Shown: positions 34,548-43,202 of the stretch, in pieces
How the letters are laid out: every line of letters begins with the position of its first letter
How positions within the stretch are numbered: position 1 is the stretch's first letter
Source: an uncultured Pelagibacteraceae bacterium
GTDB lineage: Bacteria; Pseudomonadota; Alphaproteobacteria; Pelagibacterales; Pelagibacteraceae
Direction: 5' to 3'
NCBI GenBank assembly: GCA_902593445.1
Contig: CACJIJ010000011.1
Location: forward strand, 1-43,202
DNA: 43,202 bases
Notes under the pieces: generated by a model
Databases searched by the model: none
What the model saw: the letters and a program-made list of their open reading frames with translations, nothing else
What the model was told of the DNA's origin: nothing
Translations under genes and position numbers: made by a program

Positions 34548-36077
34548 TTAATACTTTAATTTAATATCATTCATTTGAAAAGCTTTGATGAAATAACACA
34601 CAATTAAATAAAACAATAATCCCAATATAACAGATAAAACTAAATATAATGATTTAATTGATTGATTAAATGCTAATTCGTTTTGAAAAAAATTTAACAA
34701 AAGGTTAAAAAATAAACCCATCAGAATTGTTGCAAAAACTATTTTAATAAATTTAACAAAAAATATTTTATTAAAATAAAATAATTGTTGATTTTTTAAA
34801 AATAAAAATAGCAATATTGAATTAAACCAAGATGAAATAGATGTGGCTATTGGAATAATTATAAAACCAATTTCATTAAAATAATAAATACTGATAAGAA
34901 TATTTAGTATTACAGAAATCAAAGAAATATAAAATGGGGTTTTTGTATCATGATTTGCAAAGAAAAAACTTGAAAAAACTTTTATTAAAGCAAAAGCAGG
35001 CAGACCTAATGCAAAATAATATAAAGCTAAACTTGAGTTATTAACTGAATTTTCACTGAATGATCCGTAACCAAATAAAGCTGAAATAATTTGTTCTGAC
35101 CCGATTATTAAAGCTATAGTTGCTGGAAGACTTAAAAATAAACTTAATTCAATAGCTTTATTTTGTATAAGCAAAATCTTATTTTTTTTTCTAGATTTTA
35201 TGTGTTTTGAAAGCTGTGGAAGTATAACAACACCAATCGCGATACCAGCTATAGCTAGGTTAATTTGATAAATTCTATCTGCATAATATAAATAAGAAAC
35301 TGCACTTGCTTGGAATGATGCAATTATTGTTCCTATTAAAATATTTATTTGAGTGACTCCTGAGGAAAAAATACTTGGTAGAAGTTTTTTAAAAAAGAAT
35401 TTAACTTTGTTACTTACTTTTAGTTTAAAACTGAATTTAAGAGAATAATATTTTGATACATATTTATATAAAAATATTAATTGCAGAAAACCAGCTAATG
35501 AAACTCCATAAGACAAATAATAAACTAACTGATCACCCAAAGACTTTGAAAAAAACAAAACTAAAATTAGAACAATATTCAAAATAATTGGGGCTGCAGC
35601 TGCAGCTGCAAATTTGTTATGTGAATTTAAAATTGCAGCGAAAAATGAAGCTAAACAAATAAAAAATAAAAAAGGAAAAGTAATTCTTGTTAAATTTATT
35701 GCTACCTCCATTTTTTCTAAATCACTAACAAATCCTGGAGCAATAAGTGAAACAAATGTGGGCATAAATATTTCAATAATTATTATTAAAAATAACAACC
35801 CTAAAAAAAGAAGATTAAAAATATCATTAGCAAATTTATTTGATTGTTTTTTTCCCTTAGTTAATTCTGATGAATAGCTTGGTACGAATGCTGCATTAAA
35901 AGTACCTTCAGAAAACAATCTTCTAAAAGTATTTGGAATTCTAAATGCTACAAAAAAAGCATCTGCCAACATTCCTGTACCAAGAAATATTGCTATTAAA
36001 ATATCTCTTAAATAACCAAGCAACCTACTTACTATAGTATAAAATCCAAATGTACCTGTTGACTTAAGTAAGTTCAT
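34548..36077 (-). CDS. murJ: Lipid II flippase MurJ
   Basis: MurJ (MviN) flips lipid-linked peptidoglycan precursors across the inner membrane. The 509-residue protein is hydrophobic throughout, fitting about 14 membrane helices of the MOP superfamily. It contains the conserved blocks [31 protein letters not shown] and [12 protein letters not shown] near the N-terminus, and [11 protein letters not shown] further on. It lies first in a run with trpS, divergent from maeB across a 127-base gap. Confidence 0.96.
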   Translation of the reverse strand: MNLLKSTGTFGFYTIVSRLLGYLRDILIAIFLGTGMLADAFFVAFRIPNTFRRLFSEGTFNAAFVPSYSSELTKGKKQSNKFANDIFNLLFLGLLFLIIIIEIFMPTFVSLIAPGFVSDLEKMEVAINLTRITFPFLFFICLASFFAAILNSHNKFAAAAAAPIILNIVLILVLFFSKSLGDQLVYYLSYGVSLAGFLQLIFLYKYVSKYYSLKFSFKLKVSNKVKFFFKKLLPSIFSSGVTQINILIGTIIASFQASAVSYLYYADRIYQINLAIAGIAIGVVILPQLSKHIKSRKKNKILLIQNKAIELSLFLSLPATIALIIGSEQIISALFGYGSFSENSVNNSSLALYYFALGLPAFALIKVFSSFFFANHDTKTPFYISLISVILNILISIYYFNEIGFIIIPIATSISSWFNSILLFLFLKNQQLFYFNKIFFVKFIKIVFATILMGLFFNLLLNFFQNELAFNQSIKSLYLVLSVILGLLFYLIVCYFIKAFQMNDIKLKY

Positions 36078-36105
36078 AAATCATATTAGTCTTAATTTTA
36101 CCCTA

Positions 36106-36124
36106 ATTGTAAGCTTATTGTAAG
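36106..36124 (+). repeat. Paired 8-base repeat upstream of maeB and murJ
   Basis: ATTGTAAG occurs at 36106-36113 and 36117-36124, exactly 11 bases apart, about one helical turn. Such spacing suits a dimeric or cooperatively bound regulator. It lies in the 127-base divergent gap, 29 bases from the murJ start and 80 from maeB. A TATAAT at 36177-36182 is a possible -10 for maeB, with no clear -35. The regulator is unknown. Confidence 0.4.
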
Positions 36125-36204
36125 AACATATAGATAAAATATTACGAATATTAAAAATTTTTAAAAAAAGTACAAATATAATTAAATTTAGATAATTAGA
36201 CAAA

Positions 36205-38490
36205 ATGAAAAAAACAAAAATTGATCATTACACTGATAAGGAGGCTTTAGATTTCCACAGTTATAAAAAACCTGGAAAGATTGAAATTATTTCTTCCAAA
36301 AATATGACGACAAAGCGAGATCTCGCTTTAGCATATTCTCCAGGAGTTGCCGCTCCAGTTAAAAAGATTAGTGAAAATCCAGAGGCAGCATATGATTACA
36401 CAAGCAAAGGTAACTTGGTTGCTGTAATAAGTAATGGTTCAGCAATATTAGGTATGGGTAATTTAGGAGCTCTAGCATCAAAGCCTGTGATGGAAGGAAA
36501 GGCTGTATTGTTTAAAAGATTTGCAGACATAGACTCCATTGATTTGGAAATAGATTGTAAAGACTCGAGCGAAATTATTAATTCAATAAAAAATTTCGCA
36601 CCTAGCTTTGGTGGAATAAATTTAGAAGACATCGCAGCCCCAGATTGTTTTATAATAGAACAAAAATTAAAAGAAGTTTTAGATATTCCTGTTTTCCATG
36701 ATGATCAACATGGAACGGCAATTATAACAACTGCAGCATTAATAAATGCTTTAGATATTTGTGGTAAATCAATAAAAAAAATAAAAGTTGTAGTTAATGG
36801 CGCTGGAGCATCAGCGCAAGCTTGTACTGAATTATTTATAAATTCAGGTGTAAAATCTGAAAATATAATAATGCTAGACAGAAAGGGTGTGATTTACAAA
36901 GGAAGAACTGAGAGTATAGATCAATGGAAATCCAGATATGCAGTTAAAACTAAACATAGAACTCTAAAAGATGCTGTAAAGGGTGCAGATGTTTTTTTAG
37001 GATTATCTGCAAAAGGTGTTCTAAAAAAAGAAATGGTTAAGTCTATGGCAAAAAATCCAATTATATTTGCTTGTGCTAATCCGGATCCAGAAATTAAACC
37101 AGAAGAAATTAATGAGGTTAGAAATGATGCAATTGTTGCAACTGGAAGATCGGATTACCCCAATCAAGTAAATAATTTAATTGGGTTTCCTTATATCTTC
37201 AGAGGAGCTTTGGATGTTCGATCCAAGACTATAAATGAAGAGATGAAAGTTGCTGCTGCTAATGCAATAGCTAAACTTGCAAGAGAAGATGTGCCTGATG
37301 AGGTTGTTGCAGCCATGGGTGGAGAAAGACCTCACTATGGAAAAAACTATATAATTCCATCTACATTTGATCCAAGATTGATAAGTGTAATTCCAGCTGC
37401 TGTAGCAAAAGCAGCTATTGAGAGTGGAGTTGCTCGAAAGAAAATTGATGATTTTGAAGTTTATAAAGATCAGCTCAAACAACGGTTAGATCCAACTGTA
37501 ACTATAATGCAAGGTATAAATTCATTTATAAAAAAAAATCAGAAAAGAATTGTTTTTGCAGACGGTGAAGATGAAAATACTTTAAAAGCCGCTATAGCAT
37601 TTAAAAACTCAAAATTAGGAATTCCGATTTTAGTTGGTAAAGAAAGCAAAATTAAAGAACAAATAAAAAAAATTGGTTACAGCGAAAATTTTGATATTGA
37701 AATTGTTAATTCAAAAGATGAAGAAAAAAGAAAAAGATATGTGAAACATTTATTTGAAAAATTACAAAGAGAACAGGGATTATTAGAGAGAGATTGTGAT
37801 AGAATGATCAGAAATGATAGAGTTGTCTGGGCCACAAGTATGGTTTCATGTGGTGATGCTGATGGTGCTGTAACTGGTAATACAAGACGATTTGGTGCTT
37901 CATTAGAAAAAATCAAGCAAGTTGTAGATGTCAGAAAAGGTGAAATAATGTTTGGATTAAACATGATAGTTCATAAAGGAAAAACTATTTTTATTGGCGA
38001 TACTACAGTTCATGAATATCCAACATCAGAACAAATGGCTGAAATAGCAATATCTACAGCAAGAGTAGTTAGACTTTTTGGATTTGATCCAAAAGTTGCT
38101 TTTGTTTCTCATTCTACTTTTGGACAGCCTCTAACCAGCAGAACTAAACATATTCGAAATGCAGTTGAAATATTAAAAGAAAGAAAAGTAGATTTTGAAT
38201 TTGATGGAGATATGCAACCGGATGTTGCTCTAAATTCAGAGTATGAGGAACTTTACCCTTTTGCAAAAATTGTTGGTAAAGCAAATATTTTAATTATGCC
38301 CGGACAACATAGTGCTGCAATTTCTTATAAATTAATGAAAACCATAGGTGATACAAAAGTAATTGGACCATTATTAATTGGACTTGGCCTTCCAATAGAA
38401 ATTGCACCTTTAAGATCATCAACTTCTGAAATACTCAATTTAGCATCAATTGCATCATACTCGTCAGAAGTTATAGATTATAAAAAATAA
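36205..38490 (+). CDS. maeB: NADP-type malic enzyme with C-terminal phosphotransacetylase-like domain
   Basis: MaeB oxidatively decarboxylates malate to pyruvate, supplying pyruvate and reducing power. The 761-residue protein has the malic enzyme N-terminal domain (LAYSPGVAAPVKKI), HDDQHGTAI, the nucleotide-binding VVVNGAGASAQACTELF and ATGRSDYPNQVNN. From about residue 435 it has a phosphate acetyl/butyryltransferase-like domain (RIVFADGEDENTLKAA to the end). In related enzymes the extra domain is regulatory rather than catalytic. It stands alone with its own upstream region. Confidence 0.96.
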   Translation: MKKTKIDHYTDKEALDFHSYKKPGKIEIISSKNMTTKRDLALAYSPGVAAPVKKISENPEAAYDYTSKGNLVAVISNGSAILGMGNLGALASKPVMEGKAVLFKRFADIDSIDLEIDCKDSSEIINSIKNFAPSFGGINLEDIAAPDCFIIEQKLKEVLDIPVFHDDQHGTAIITTAALINALDICGKSIKKIKVVVNGAGASAQACTELFINSGVKSENIIMLDRKGVIYKGRTESIDQWKSRYAVKTKHRTLKDAVKGADVFLGLSAKGVLKKEMVKSMAKNPIIFACANPDPEIKPEEINEVRNDAIVATGRSDYPNQVNNLIGFPYIFRGALDVRSKTINEEMKVAAANAIAKLAREDVPDEVVAAMGGERPHYGKNYIIPSTFDPRLISVIPAAVAKAAIESGVARKKIDDFEVYKDQLKQRLDPTVTIMQGINSFIKKNQKRIVFADGEDENTLKAAIAFKNSKLGIPILVGKESKIKEQIKKIGYSENFDIEIVNSKDEEKRKRYVKHLFEKLQREQGLLERDCDRMIRNDRVVWATSMVSCGDADGAVTGNTRRFGASLEKIKQVVDVRKGEIMFGLNMIVHKGKTIFIGDTTVHEYPTSEQMAEIAISTARVVRLFGFDPKVAFVSHSTFGQPLTSRTKHIRNAVEILKERKVDFEFDGDMQPDVALNSEYEELYPFAKIVGKANILIMPGQHSAAISYKLMKTIGDTKVIGPLLIGLGLPIEIAPLRSSTSEILNLASIASYSSEVIDYKK

Positions 38491-39084
38491 TTATTCTCTT
38501 TGAATTCGTAAATCCTCAACTAATAAAATACTTGCAATTACATTTTCAACATCAAGCACTTCATTAGCTTCACTTATAACTAAATCTTTTTCTTCTGAAG
38601 TTAATGCTATTCCATAAATATATATTTTTTTTTTGTAAGTATCTATTTGATAATTTGTTGCCTTAATATTTTTATTAACTATTAGAGCTGTTCTCAATTG
38701 TGTTGTGATAAGAAGATCTTTTGCTGACTGTTTAAAATTGAATTCCTCTCTAATTTTAATATCATTTCGAACAGATCTAGCTCCCTTAGTTTCCCAGGCT
38801 AATTTTGTAATTTGAAGTTTTTCTTCAGGGTTATCTACCTTACCAGTAATAAAAATTCTTCCATCAAGAACTTTAGTTTTAACAGTTAAAAAATATTTTT
38901 TATCTTTGGCTAAAATTTTTGTTGAGATAGTTTTTTGCATAATTGAATCGTCAATCTGAGTTCCAACCGTTCTTGGATCAAATGCGACTGAAACACCTGT
39001 TCCGACAAGGCCTTTGGATCCAACACCGGTGCAACCAGATAATATAATTCCAAATAAGAAAAGTATTAAAAGTTTATTCTTCAT
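38491..39084 (-). CDS. BON-domain outer-membrane lipoprotein (DolP-like)
   Basis: The 197-residue protein begins with a lipoprotein signal peptide, FLFGIILSGC, giving a lipobox with the modified cysteine at residue 18. Two BON-type domains follow, about residues 50-115 and 120-190, each with the pattern of a short strand, a GKV- or GIA-like turn and a helix (DGRIFITGKVDNPEEK and KKIYIYGIALTSEEK). E. coli DolP (YraP) has the same layout, is near rsmI/lpoA, and supports outer-membrane integrity. Here it overlaps the end of rsmI by 11 bases, so the two are probably one operon. Confidence 0.88.
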   Translation of the reverse strand: MKNKLLILFLFGIILSGCTGVGSKGLVGTGVSVAFDPRTVGTQIDDSIMQKTISTKILAKDKKYFLTVKTKVLDGRIFITGKVDNPEEKLQITKLAWETKGARSVRNDIKIREEFNFKQSAKDLLITTQLRTALIVNKNIKATNYQIDTYKKKIYIYGIALTSEEKDLVISEANEVLDVENVIASILLVEDLRIQRE

Positions 39085-39940
39085 TATTTTTTATTTTTAA
39101 ACAATAGCTGTAAATTTCTTTTTTAGGTATTTTTCTATTTTGGCTTATTAGGTTAGTAATTTCTTTAATTGAAAATTTTTTAATCATTTTTGATATTAGA
39201 TTCATATCTGATTCATTCAAATTTTGAGACAAATTTTTATTTATTTTTTTTTCAGAAATGACAATAGTAAGCTCTCCTTTTACTTCTTTTTTAAACAATT
39301 CTAATTCATCTACATTTTTTCTAATATATTCTTCAAACATTTTTGTAATTTCTCTACAAAAAACTATCTTTCTTCCTATAAAATTTTTTTTAATTTCAGG
39401 TATAATTTTGTTAATTTTTTTGGGAGAAACAAAGAAGACTAAGGTATTTTCGAGTTTAGAAAGTTTTTTTAATTCATTAGATAAATGCTTTTTTTTTTCT
39501 GGAAAAAAACCGCAAAATAAAAATTTGTCCGAAAATCCACTAATAGAAACTGCAGTAGCAACAGCTGAAGGTCCAGGAATAGGAAATATTTTTATCTCAT
39601 TATTAATACACTCATTAACCAATATTGAACCTGGATCTGAAATACTAGGTGTACCAGCATCAGATATTAAAGAAATGATTTTTCCAGATTTAAGATATTC
39701 AATAATTTTTGCTAAATTTTTTTTCTCATTAAATTTATGATTTGAAATCAACTTTGATTTAATTTGATATTTATCCAAAAGATTTTTTGAAACTCTTGTG
39801 TCTTCACATAAAATAAAATCAGATTTTGCTAAAACTTCAATTGCTCTTAAAGTTATATCTTTTAGGTTTCCCAGTGGAGTAGACACTAAATAGAGACCAT
39901 TTTCATATTCTTTTAATTTAAATTGTGGTTTTATGATCAT
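39074..39940 (-). CDS. rsmI: 16S rRNA (cytidine-1402-2'-O)-methyltransferase
   Basis: RsmI methylates the ribose of C1402 in the decoding centre. The 288-residue SAM-dependent enzyme of the tetrapyrrole-methylase fold shows STPLGNLKDITLRAIEVL, CEDTRVSKNLL, SLISDAGTPSISDPG and PIPGPSAVATAVSISG. It is divergent from the LpoA-like gene across 34 bases. The yraN gene usual between rsmI and its lipoprotein neighbour is missing. Confidence 0.97.
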   Translation of the reverse strand: MIIKPQFKLKEYENGLYLVSTPLGNLKDITLRAIEVLAKSDFILCEDTRVSKNLLDKYQIKSKLISNHKFNEKKNLAKIIEYLKSGKIISLISDAGTPSISDPGSILVNECINNEIKIFPIPGPSAVATAVSISGFSDKFLFCGFFPEKKKHLSNELKKLSKLENTLVFFVSPKKINKIIPEIKKNFIGRKIVFCREITKMFEEYIRKNVDELELFKKEVKGELTIVISEKKINKNLSQNLNESDMNLISKMIKKFSIKEITNLISQNRKIPKKEIYSYCLKIKNNEE

Positions 39941-39974
39941 AATTTAGCTTAAAAAATATTATACTAGCATCAAA

Positions 39975-41129
39975 ATGACTAAATTAATTAAAATTATTTA
40001 TTTTATTTTTTTAAGTTTTTGCTTTCTATTTTTTCAAAGTGTTAATGCAAAAGAAAAAATTAAAATAGGATTATTGGTACCTATGAGCGGAGATAATAAA
40101 GAAATTGGAGATTCTATTATTAAAGCAGTTACATTAGCTGTTAAAGATATTGATAATGATTTAATTGAGATTTACCCAAAAGATACAGCAACAAAAGCTA
40201 ACCAGACTTTAAAATCAGCATTTGAATTAAGTGAAATGGGTATAAAAATTATTATTGGGCCTGTATTCTATGAGAGTTTAACTTATTTGGATGAAATGGA
40301 AAATTTAACGTTTTTATCATTGACCAATAAAACCTTAGATCTCCCAAAAAATGTGATTTCGGCAGGTATTAATTCTACATCACAATTTAATACAATTAAA
40401 AAATTTTTAGAAACTAACGAAATTAAAAGAACTATTTTTTTAACACCAATTCAAGATTATGAGTTTGAAGTTAAAAAAGGAATAAAAGATTCAAAAATAA
40501 AAATTTATAAAAATTATGAGTATAACACAGAGCCTACAAAACTGACAAAGCAAATAGAAGAAATTACGAATTATAGAATTAGAAAGCAAAATTTAGAAGA
40601 TGAAATTAAAAGAATAAAAAATTCGAATGAACTGAATAAAGAAAAAAAAATAAAAAAATTAGAAAAAAGATATACATTGGGTGGTTTGAATTTCGATGCT
40701 ATTATGATTGCAGACTTTGATGAAAGTCTAAAAAGTGTAACTACATCACTTTTATATACAGACGTACTTCCCAAAAACAAGTTTTTTATAACTTTAAATC
40801 AATGGTTCGATGAAAGTTTATTAAAGGAAACTGACCTTCAACCATTGTATTATCCATCAATAAATAAAGAAAATTTCGATAAATATAAAATAAAATATTT
40901 CAACGCATTTAATCAAGACCCTACTCATTTATCTTTGTTAAGTTATGATCTTGTTGGCTTGGTTTATTATTTATCCCTAAATACTAATGTAGAAAACCTT
41001 AATAAAATTTTTAAAAGAAAAAATTCATTTAAAGGAAAAATAGGAATTTTTGATATTAAAAATAATAAAATAAATCATAGACTTAATTTTTATAAAATTG
41101 AAAATCAAAAACTCATAGAAATTTTCTAA
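39975..41129 (+). CDS. LpoA/LppC-like periplasmic-binding-fold protein
   Basis: The 384-residue protein has an N-terminal signal sequence (hydrophobic residues 8-22, likely cleavage after SVNA) and a type I periplasmic-binding fold starting IKIGLLVPMSG. LpoA, an activator of penicillin-binding protein 1A, is encoded divergently from rsmI in many proteobacteria, and this gene has that position. It lacks a proper lipobox (the only early cysteine follows Phe) and lacks the TPR-like N-terminal domain of E. coli LpoA, so it may be soluble. A charged, probably coiled-coil insertion is seen at about residues 198-235. A branched amino-acid-binding role is an alternative. Confidence 0.8.
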   Translation: MTKLIKIIYFIFLSFCFLFFQSVNAKEKIKIGLLVPMSGDNKEIGDSIIKAVTLAVKDIDNDLIEIYPKDTATKANQTLKSAFELSEMGIKIIIGPVFYESLTYLDEMENLTFLSLTNKTLDLPKNVISAGINSTSQFNTIKKFLETNEIKRTIFLTPIQDYEFEVKKGIKDSKIKIYKNYEYNTEPTKLTKQIEEITNYRIRKQNLEDEIKRIKNSNELNKEKKIKKLEKRYTLGGLNFDAIMIADFDESLKSVTTSLLYTDVLPKNKFFITLNQWFDESLLKETDLQPLYYPSINKENFDKYKIKYFNAFNQDPTHLSLLSYDLVGLVYYLSLNTNVENLNKIFKRKNSFKGKIGIFDIKNNKINHRLNFYKIENQKLIEIF

Positions 41130-41715
41130 TTTTTTTAAAGGCTTGATACCTATGATCCATCTTATATTTTTGAGATGGCTTCATTTCTCCAAAAGTTTTT
41201 CTTTTTTTTAAAGGAATAAAAATTGGATCATAACCAAATCCATTTTTTCCTTTCGGTTCATTTGATATATAACCCTCGACTTTTCCTGAAACACAAGCAA
41301 TCTTTTTATTAAAATATGAAATAGAAAGAGCACAAATAAATCTTGCTTTAATTTTTTTACTTTTCCAATCTTTGTCTTTTTTTTTTAGCTCTCTATATAC
41401 CCTTCTTATAGCTTTACTAAAATCTCCAAGCCTTCCTCCCCATCTTGCAGAATAAATTCCAGGACTTTTATCTAAAAAATCTATCTCTAAACCCGAGTCA
41501 TCAGCTAAACATATTAATCCTGTTTTTTTTGAAAAATATTTAGATTTGATTAGTGAGTTTTCTTTAAAAGTCTTACCATTTTCAACTGGACTTTTAAGAT
41601 TAAATGTAGATGTAGAATAAATTTTAATTTTTTTGGGCAATAAACTCTTGATTTCACGTAATTTACCCTTGTTATTAGTACCTATTAATAATTTATTAAT
41701 TTTTTGTTTATACAT
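41113..41715 (-). CDS. rdgB: dITP/XTP pyrophosphatase
   Basis: RdgB (HAM1) hydrolyses dITP, XTP and other deaminated purine nucleotides, keeping them out of DNA. The 200-residue protein has the N-terminal IGTNNKGKLREIKSLLP, the metal and substrate segment CLADDSGLEIDFLD followed by GIYSARWGG, and GKNGFGYDPIFIP. The 3' end overlaps the convergent LpoA-like gene by 17 bases. Its start is 36 bases from the divergent grpE start. Confidence 0.97.
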   Translation of the reverse strand: MYKQKINKLLIGTNNKGKLREIKSLLPKKIKIYSTSTFNLKSPVENGKTFKENSLIKSKYFSKKTGLICLADDSGLEIDFLDKSPGIYSARWGGRLGDFSKAIRRVYRELKKKDKDWKSKKIKARFICALSISYFNKKIACVSGKVEGYISNEPKGKNGFGYDPIFIPLKKRKTFGEMKPSQKYKMDHRYQAFKKIRKFL

Positions 41716-41743
41716 CTAGAAATTAAGAAAATGCTTACCATAT
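41716..41743 (+). promoter_or_regulatory. Candidate heat-shock (RpoH-type) promoter of grpE
   Basis: CTAGAAA (41716-41722) and TACCATAT (41736-41743) resemble the sigma-32 consensus CTTGAAA and CCCCATNT with a 13-base spacer. The dnaK site has the same spacing. Transcription would start at about 41749-41751, next to the ATG at 41752, implying a leaderless grpE mRNA. Computation on other heat-shock genes would be needed for proof. Confidence 0.45.
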
Positions 41744-41751
41744 AAGAGACT

Positions 41752-42405
41752 ATGGAAAAAGAAGAAAACCAAAATAACACTTCTGCAGATCAAAACGAAG
41801 ATACTGTAAAAGAAAATGAGAAACCTGAAGAAAATCTAGCCGAAGAAAATAAACAAGAAATAAAGCAAGAAGCTGAAGAAGAAGTTAAAGAACTAACTCC
41901 AGAAGAAAAAATTGCTGAACTGGAAGATAAATTGGCAAGAACTTTTGCAGAAATGGAAAATCAAAGAAGAAGATTTGAAAAAGAAAAAGAAGATGCTTTT
42001 GAATATGGTGGTTATAGTTTTGCAAAAGAAGCATTAAATTTGATTGATAACTTAGATCGATCCAAACATGTTCTTGAAAGCGACGATAAATTAAAAGAGA
42101 CTGAAGCATTAAAAAAGACGCTAGAGCATTTAGATATTATTAAAAAAGATTTAATCTCAATATTTGAAAAAAATAACATTAAACCAATTGATAGCCTTAA
42201 CAAAAAACTAGATCCAAACTTTCATCAAGCAATGATGGAAATTGAGGACGATACGAAAGAACCTGGAACAATAATTCAGGAAATTCAAAAGGGCTTTACT
42301 ATAAAAGACAGATTACTTAGACCCTCTTTGGTAGGAGTGTCAAAAAAAGTTACAGTTAAAGAAGAAAAAACTGAGGAAAATCAGGAAAATCCAGAAAATA
42401 AATAA
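41752..42405 (+). CDS. grpE: Nucleotide exchange factor GrpE
   Basis: GrpE releases ADP from DnaK. The 217-residue protein has a very acidic, low-complexity N-terminus (about 1-55, mostly Glu, Asn, Lys), the long dimer-forming helix with AELEDKLARTFAEMENQRRRFEKE, and the beta-domain with the signature region DPNFHQAMMEIE and GFTIKDRLLRPSLVGVSK. dnaK follows 63 bases downstream. No hrcA gene precedes it and no CIRCE element is visible, so heat-shock control is probably by an RpoH-type sigma factor. Confidence 0.96.
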   Translation: MEKEENQNNTSADQNEDTVKENEKPEENLAEENKQEIKQEAEEEVKELTPEEKIAELEDKLARTFAEMENQRRRFEKEKEDAFEYGGYSFAKEALNLIDNLDRSKHVLESDDKLKETEALKKTLEHLDIIKKDLISIFEKNNIKPIDSLNKKLDPNFHQAMMEIEDDTKEPGTIIQEIQKGFTIKDRLLRPSLVGVSKKVTVKEEKTEENQENPENK

Positions 42406-42417
42406 TTATGAGATCAA

Positions 42418-42445
42418 CTTGTAGTTTCACATTTAAACACTATAT
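42418..42445 (+). promoter_or_regulatory. Candidate heat-shock (RpoH-type) promoter of dnaK
   Basis: CTTGTAG (42418-42424), a 13-base spacer and CACTATAT (42438-42445) resemble sigma-32 promoters. The spacer equals that of the grpE candidate. The start of transcription would fall near 42451, just at the AAGGAG Shine-Dalgarno (42450-42455), which is a point against or a sign of a very short leader. Confidence 0.4.
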
Positions 42446-42449
42446 GACG

Positions 42450-42455
42450 AAGGAG
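42450..42455 (+). promoter_or_regulatory. Strong Shine-Dalgarno site of dnaK
   Basis: AAGGAG, 13 bases before the dnaK ATG at 42469. It decides the start of dnaK and, like the rubrerythrin site, is much stronger than is usual in this window. Confidence 0.65.
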
Positions 42456-42468
42456 AGACATTAATATT

Positions 42469-43202
42469 ATGAGTAAAATTATTGGAATAGACTTAGGAAC
42501 AACAAATTCATGTGTTGCTATAATGGAAGGAACACAAGCTAAAGTTTTAGAAAACGCTGAAGGAGCAAGAACTACTCCATCAGTTGTTGCCTTTACAGAT
42601 GAAAACGAAAAATTAATTGGACAACCAGCAAAAAGACAAGCTGTTACAAATCCAGAAAATACTATTTTTGCAGTAAAAAGACTAATTGGAAGAAATTTTG
42701 ACGATCCAACGGTAAAAAAAGATGTAGAGGCTGCACCTTTTAAAATAATTAATTCTGAAAAAGGCGATGCTTGGATTGAAGCTAAAGGTGAAAAATATTC
42801 ACCTTCTCAAATATCAGCATTCATTTTACAAAAAATGAAAGAGACGGCAGAAAAATATTTAGGTCAGGCTGTAACAAAAGCTGTAATTACTGTTCCAGCA
42901 TACTTTAATGATGCACAAAGACAAGCAACAAAAGATGCAGGAAAAATTGCTGGATTAGAAGTTTTAAGAATTATTAATGAACCAACTGCTGCATCATTAG
43001 CTTATGGTTTGGATAAAAAACAAAATAAAAAAATTGCTGTATATGATTTAGGTGGAGGAACATTTGATGTTTCTATCTTAGAATTGGGTGATGGTGTATT
43101 TGAAGTTAAATCAACTAATGGTGATACTTTTTTAGGTGGTGAAGATTTTGATAATGCTGTTGTTGATTACTTAATTTCTGAATTTAAGAAAGATAATGGA
43201 AT
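42469..43202 (+). CDS. dnaK: Chaperone DnaK (Hsp70), 3' end missing
   Basis: The first 244 codons are in the window; the gene runs off the right edge without a stop. DnaK is the ATP-dependent Hsp70 chaperone working with GrpE and DnaJ. The nucleotide-binding domain is clear: [18 protein letters not shown] (first phosphate loop), [28 protein letters not shown] (Hsp70 signature) and [17 protein letters not shown] (second phosphate loop). It lies 63 bases after grpE with its own Shine-Dalgarno and a promoter candidate. Confidence 0.98.
   Translation, partial: MSKIIGIDLGTTNSCVAIMEGTQAKVLENAEGARTTPSVVAFTDENEKLIGQPAKRQAVTNPENTIFAVKRLIGRNFDDPTVKKDVEAAPFKIINSEKGDAWIEAKGEKYSPSQISAFILQKMKETAEKYLGQAVTKAVITVPAYFNDAQRQATKDAGKIAGLEVLRIINEPTAASLAYGLDKKQNKKIAVYDLGGGTFDVSILELGDGVFEVKSTNGDTFLGGEDFDNAVVDYLISEFKKDNG

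Noticed and set aside
39258-39740. A 160-residue plus-strand reading frame opposite rsmI
   Set aside because: It is a shadow of rsmI: it is serine- and phenylalanine-rich from antisense AT-rich codons and has no recognisable domain, while rsmI has all family motifs.
41716-42468. A CIRCE element (TTAGCACTC inverted repeat) for grpE or dnaK
   Set aside because: No copy of either half-site with a 9-base spacer was seen upstream of the two genes.

Overview
The window looks like a chromosomal segment of a streamlined, very AT-rich marine alphaproteobacterium, most likely of the SAR11 group (Pelagibacterales). This rests on the strong A/T bias, lysine- and asparagine-rich proteins, genes that abut or overlap (many TAATG and ATGA junctions), only one intergenic gap over 300 bases, and alphaproteobacterial gene orders such as argH-lptM-lysA, mutM-rpsT-dnaA-dnaN, irr beside fabA-fabB-fabI, and nifU/tsaB/fur/miaB/phoH/ybeY/lnt/metK. 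I saw no insertion sequence, prophage, CRISPR array, tRNA or rRNA. Species assignment is inference.

Layout. 1-3168 (+): end of argH, a 43-residue LptM-type lipoprotein, lysA and a PlsC-like acyltransferase. 3165-7171 (-): mutM, rpsT, dnaA, dnaN, with a 311-base AT-rich gap upstream of dnaA that is a candidate replication origin. 7201-12318 (+): ubiE, ubiB, coaBC, dut, a ThiF/MoeB-type E1-like enzyme and a secreted SH3 protein. 12315-15257 (-): an iron/peroxide module of irr, a rubredoxin-less rubrerythrin, a two-cluster Fe-S/CCG protein and a DUF3501 protein. 15351-17851 (+): fabA-fabB-fabI. 17925-30870 (-): a long housekeeping run, in transcription order tsaB, fur/mur, miaB, phoH, ybeY, lnt, metK, nusA, infB, rbfA, rpsO, pnp. 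30818-31879 (+): a secreted polysaccharide deacetylase. 31876-36077 (-): murJ, trpS, nifU-like and a Bax-type glucosaminidase. 36205-38490 (+): maeB. 38491-41715: a BON lipoprotein and rsmI (-), an LpoA-like protein (+) and rdgB (-). 41752 to the end (+): grpE and the first 244 codons of dnaK.

How the genes work together. The window combines replication initiation and clamp (dnaA, dnaN), DNA/nucleotide-pool repair (mutM, dut, rdgB), transcription/translation/RNA decay (nusA, infB, rbfA, rpsO, pnp, miaB, tsaB, ybeY, rsmI, trpS), envelope building (plsC, fab genes, lnt, lptM, murJ, Bax, BON and LpoA-like proteins), ubiquinone and CoA synthesis, and iron/oxidative-stress control (irr, rubrerythrin, fur/mur, nifU).

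The most interesting observations are: (i) two near-identical palindromic sites of Irr-box type, one upstream of rubrerythrin and one upstream of irr, which would tie the rubrerythrin/Fe-S/DUF3501 genes to Irr; (ii) an intrinsic terminator ending 16 bases before the nusA start codon, so that nearly any nusA transcript must read through it; (iii) a symmetrical array of ATCTAT/ATAGAT elements around a 50-base pure-A/T island beside dnaA; (iv) tsaB and a secreted deacetylase that overlap head-to-head by 53 bases, with a much shortened TsaB; and (v) matching heat-shock-like promoters before grpE and dnaK with the same 13-base spacer.
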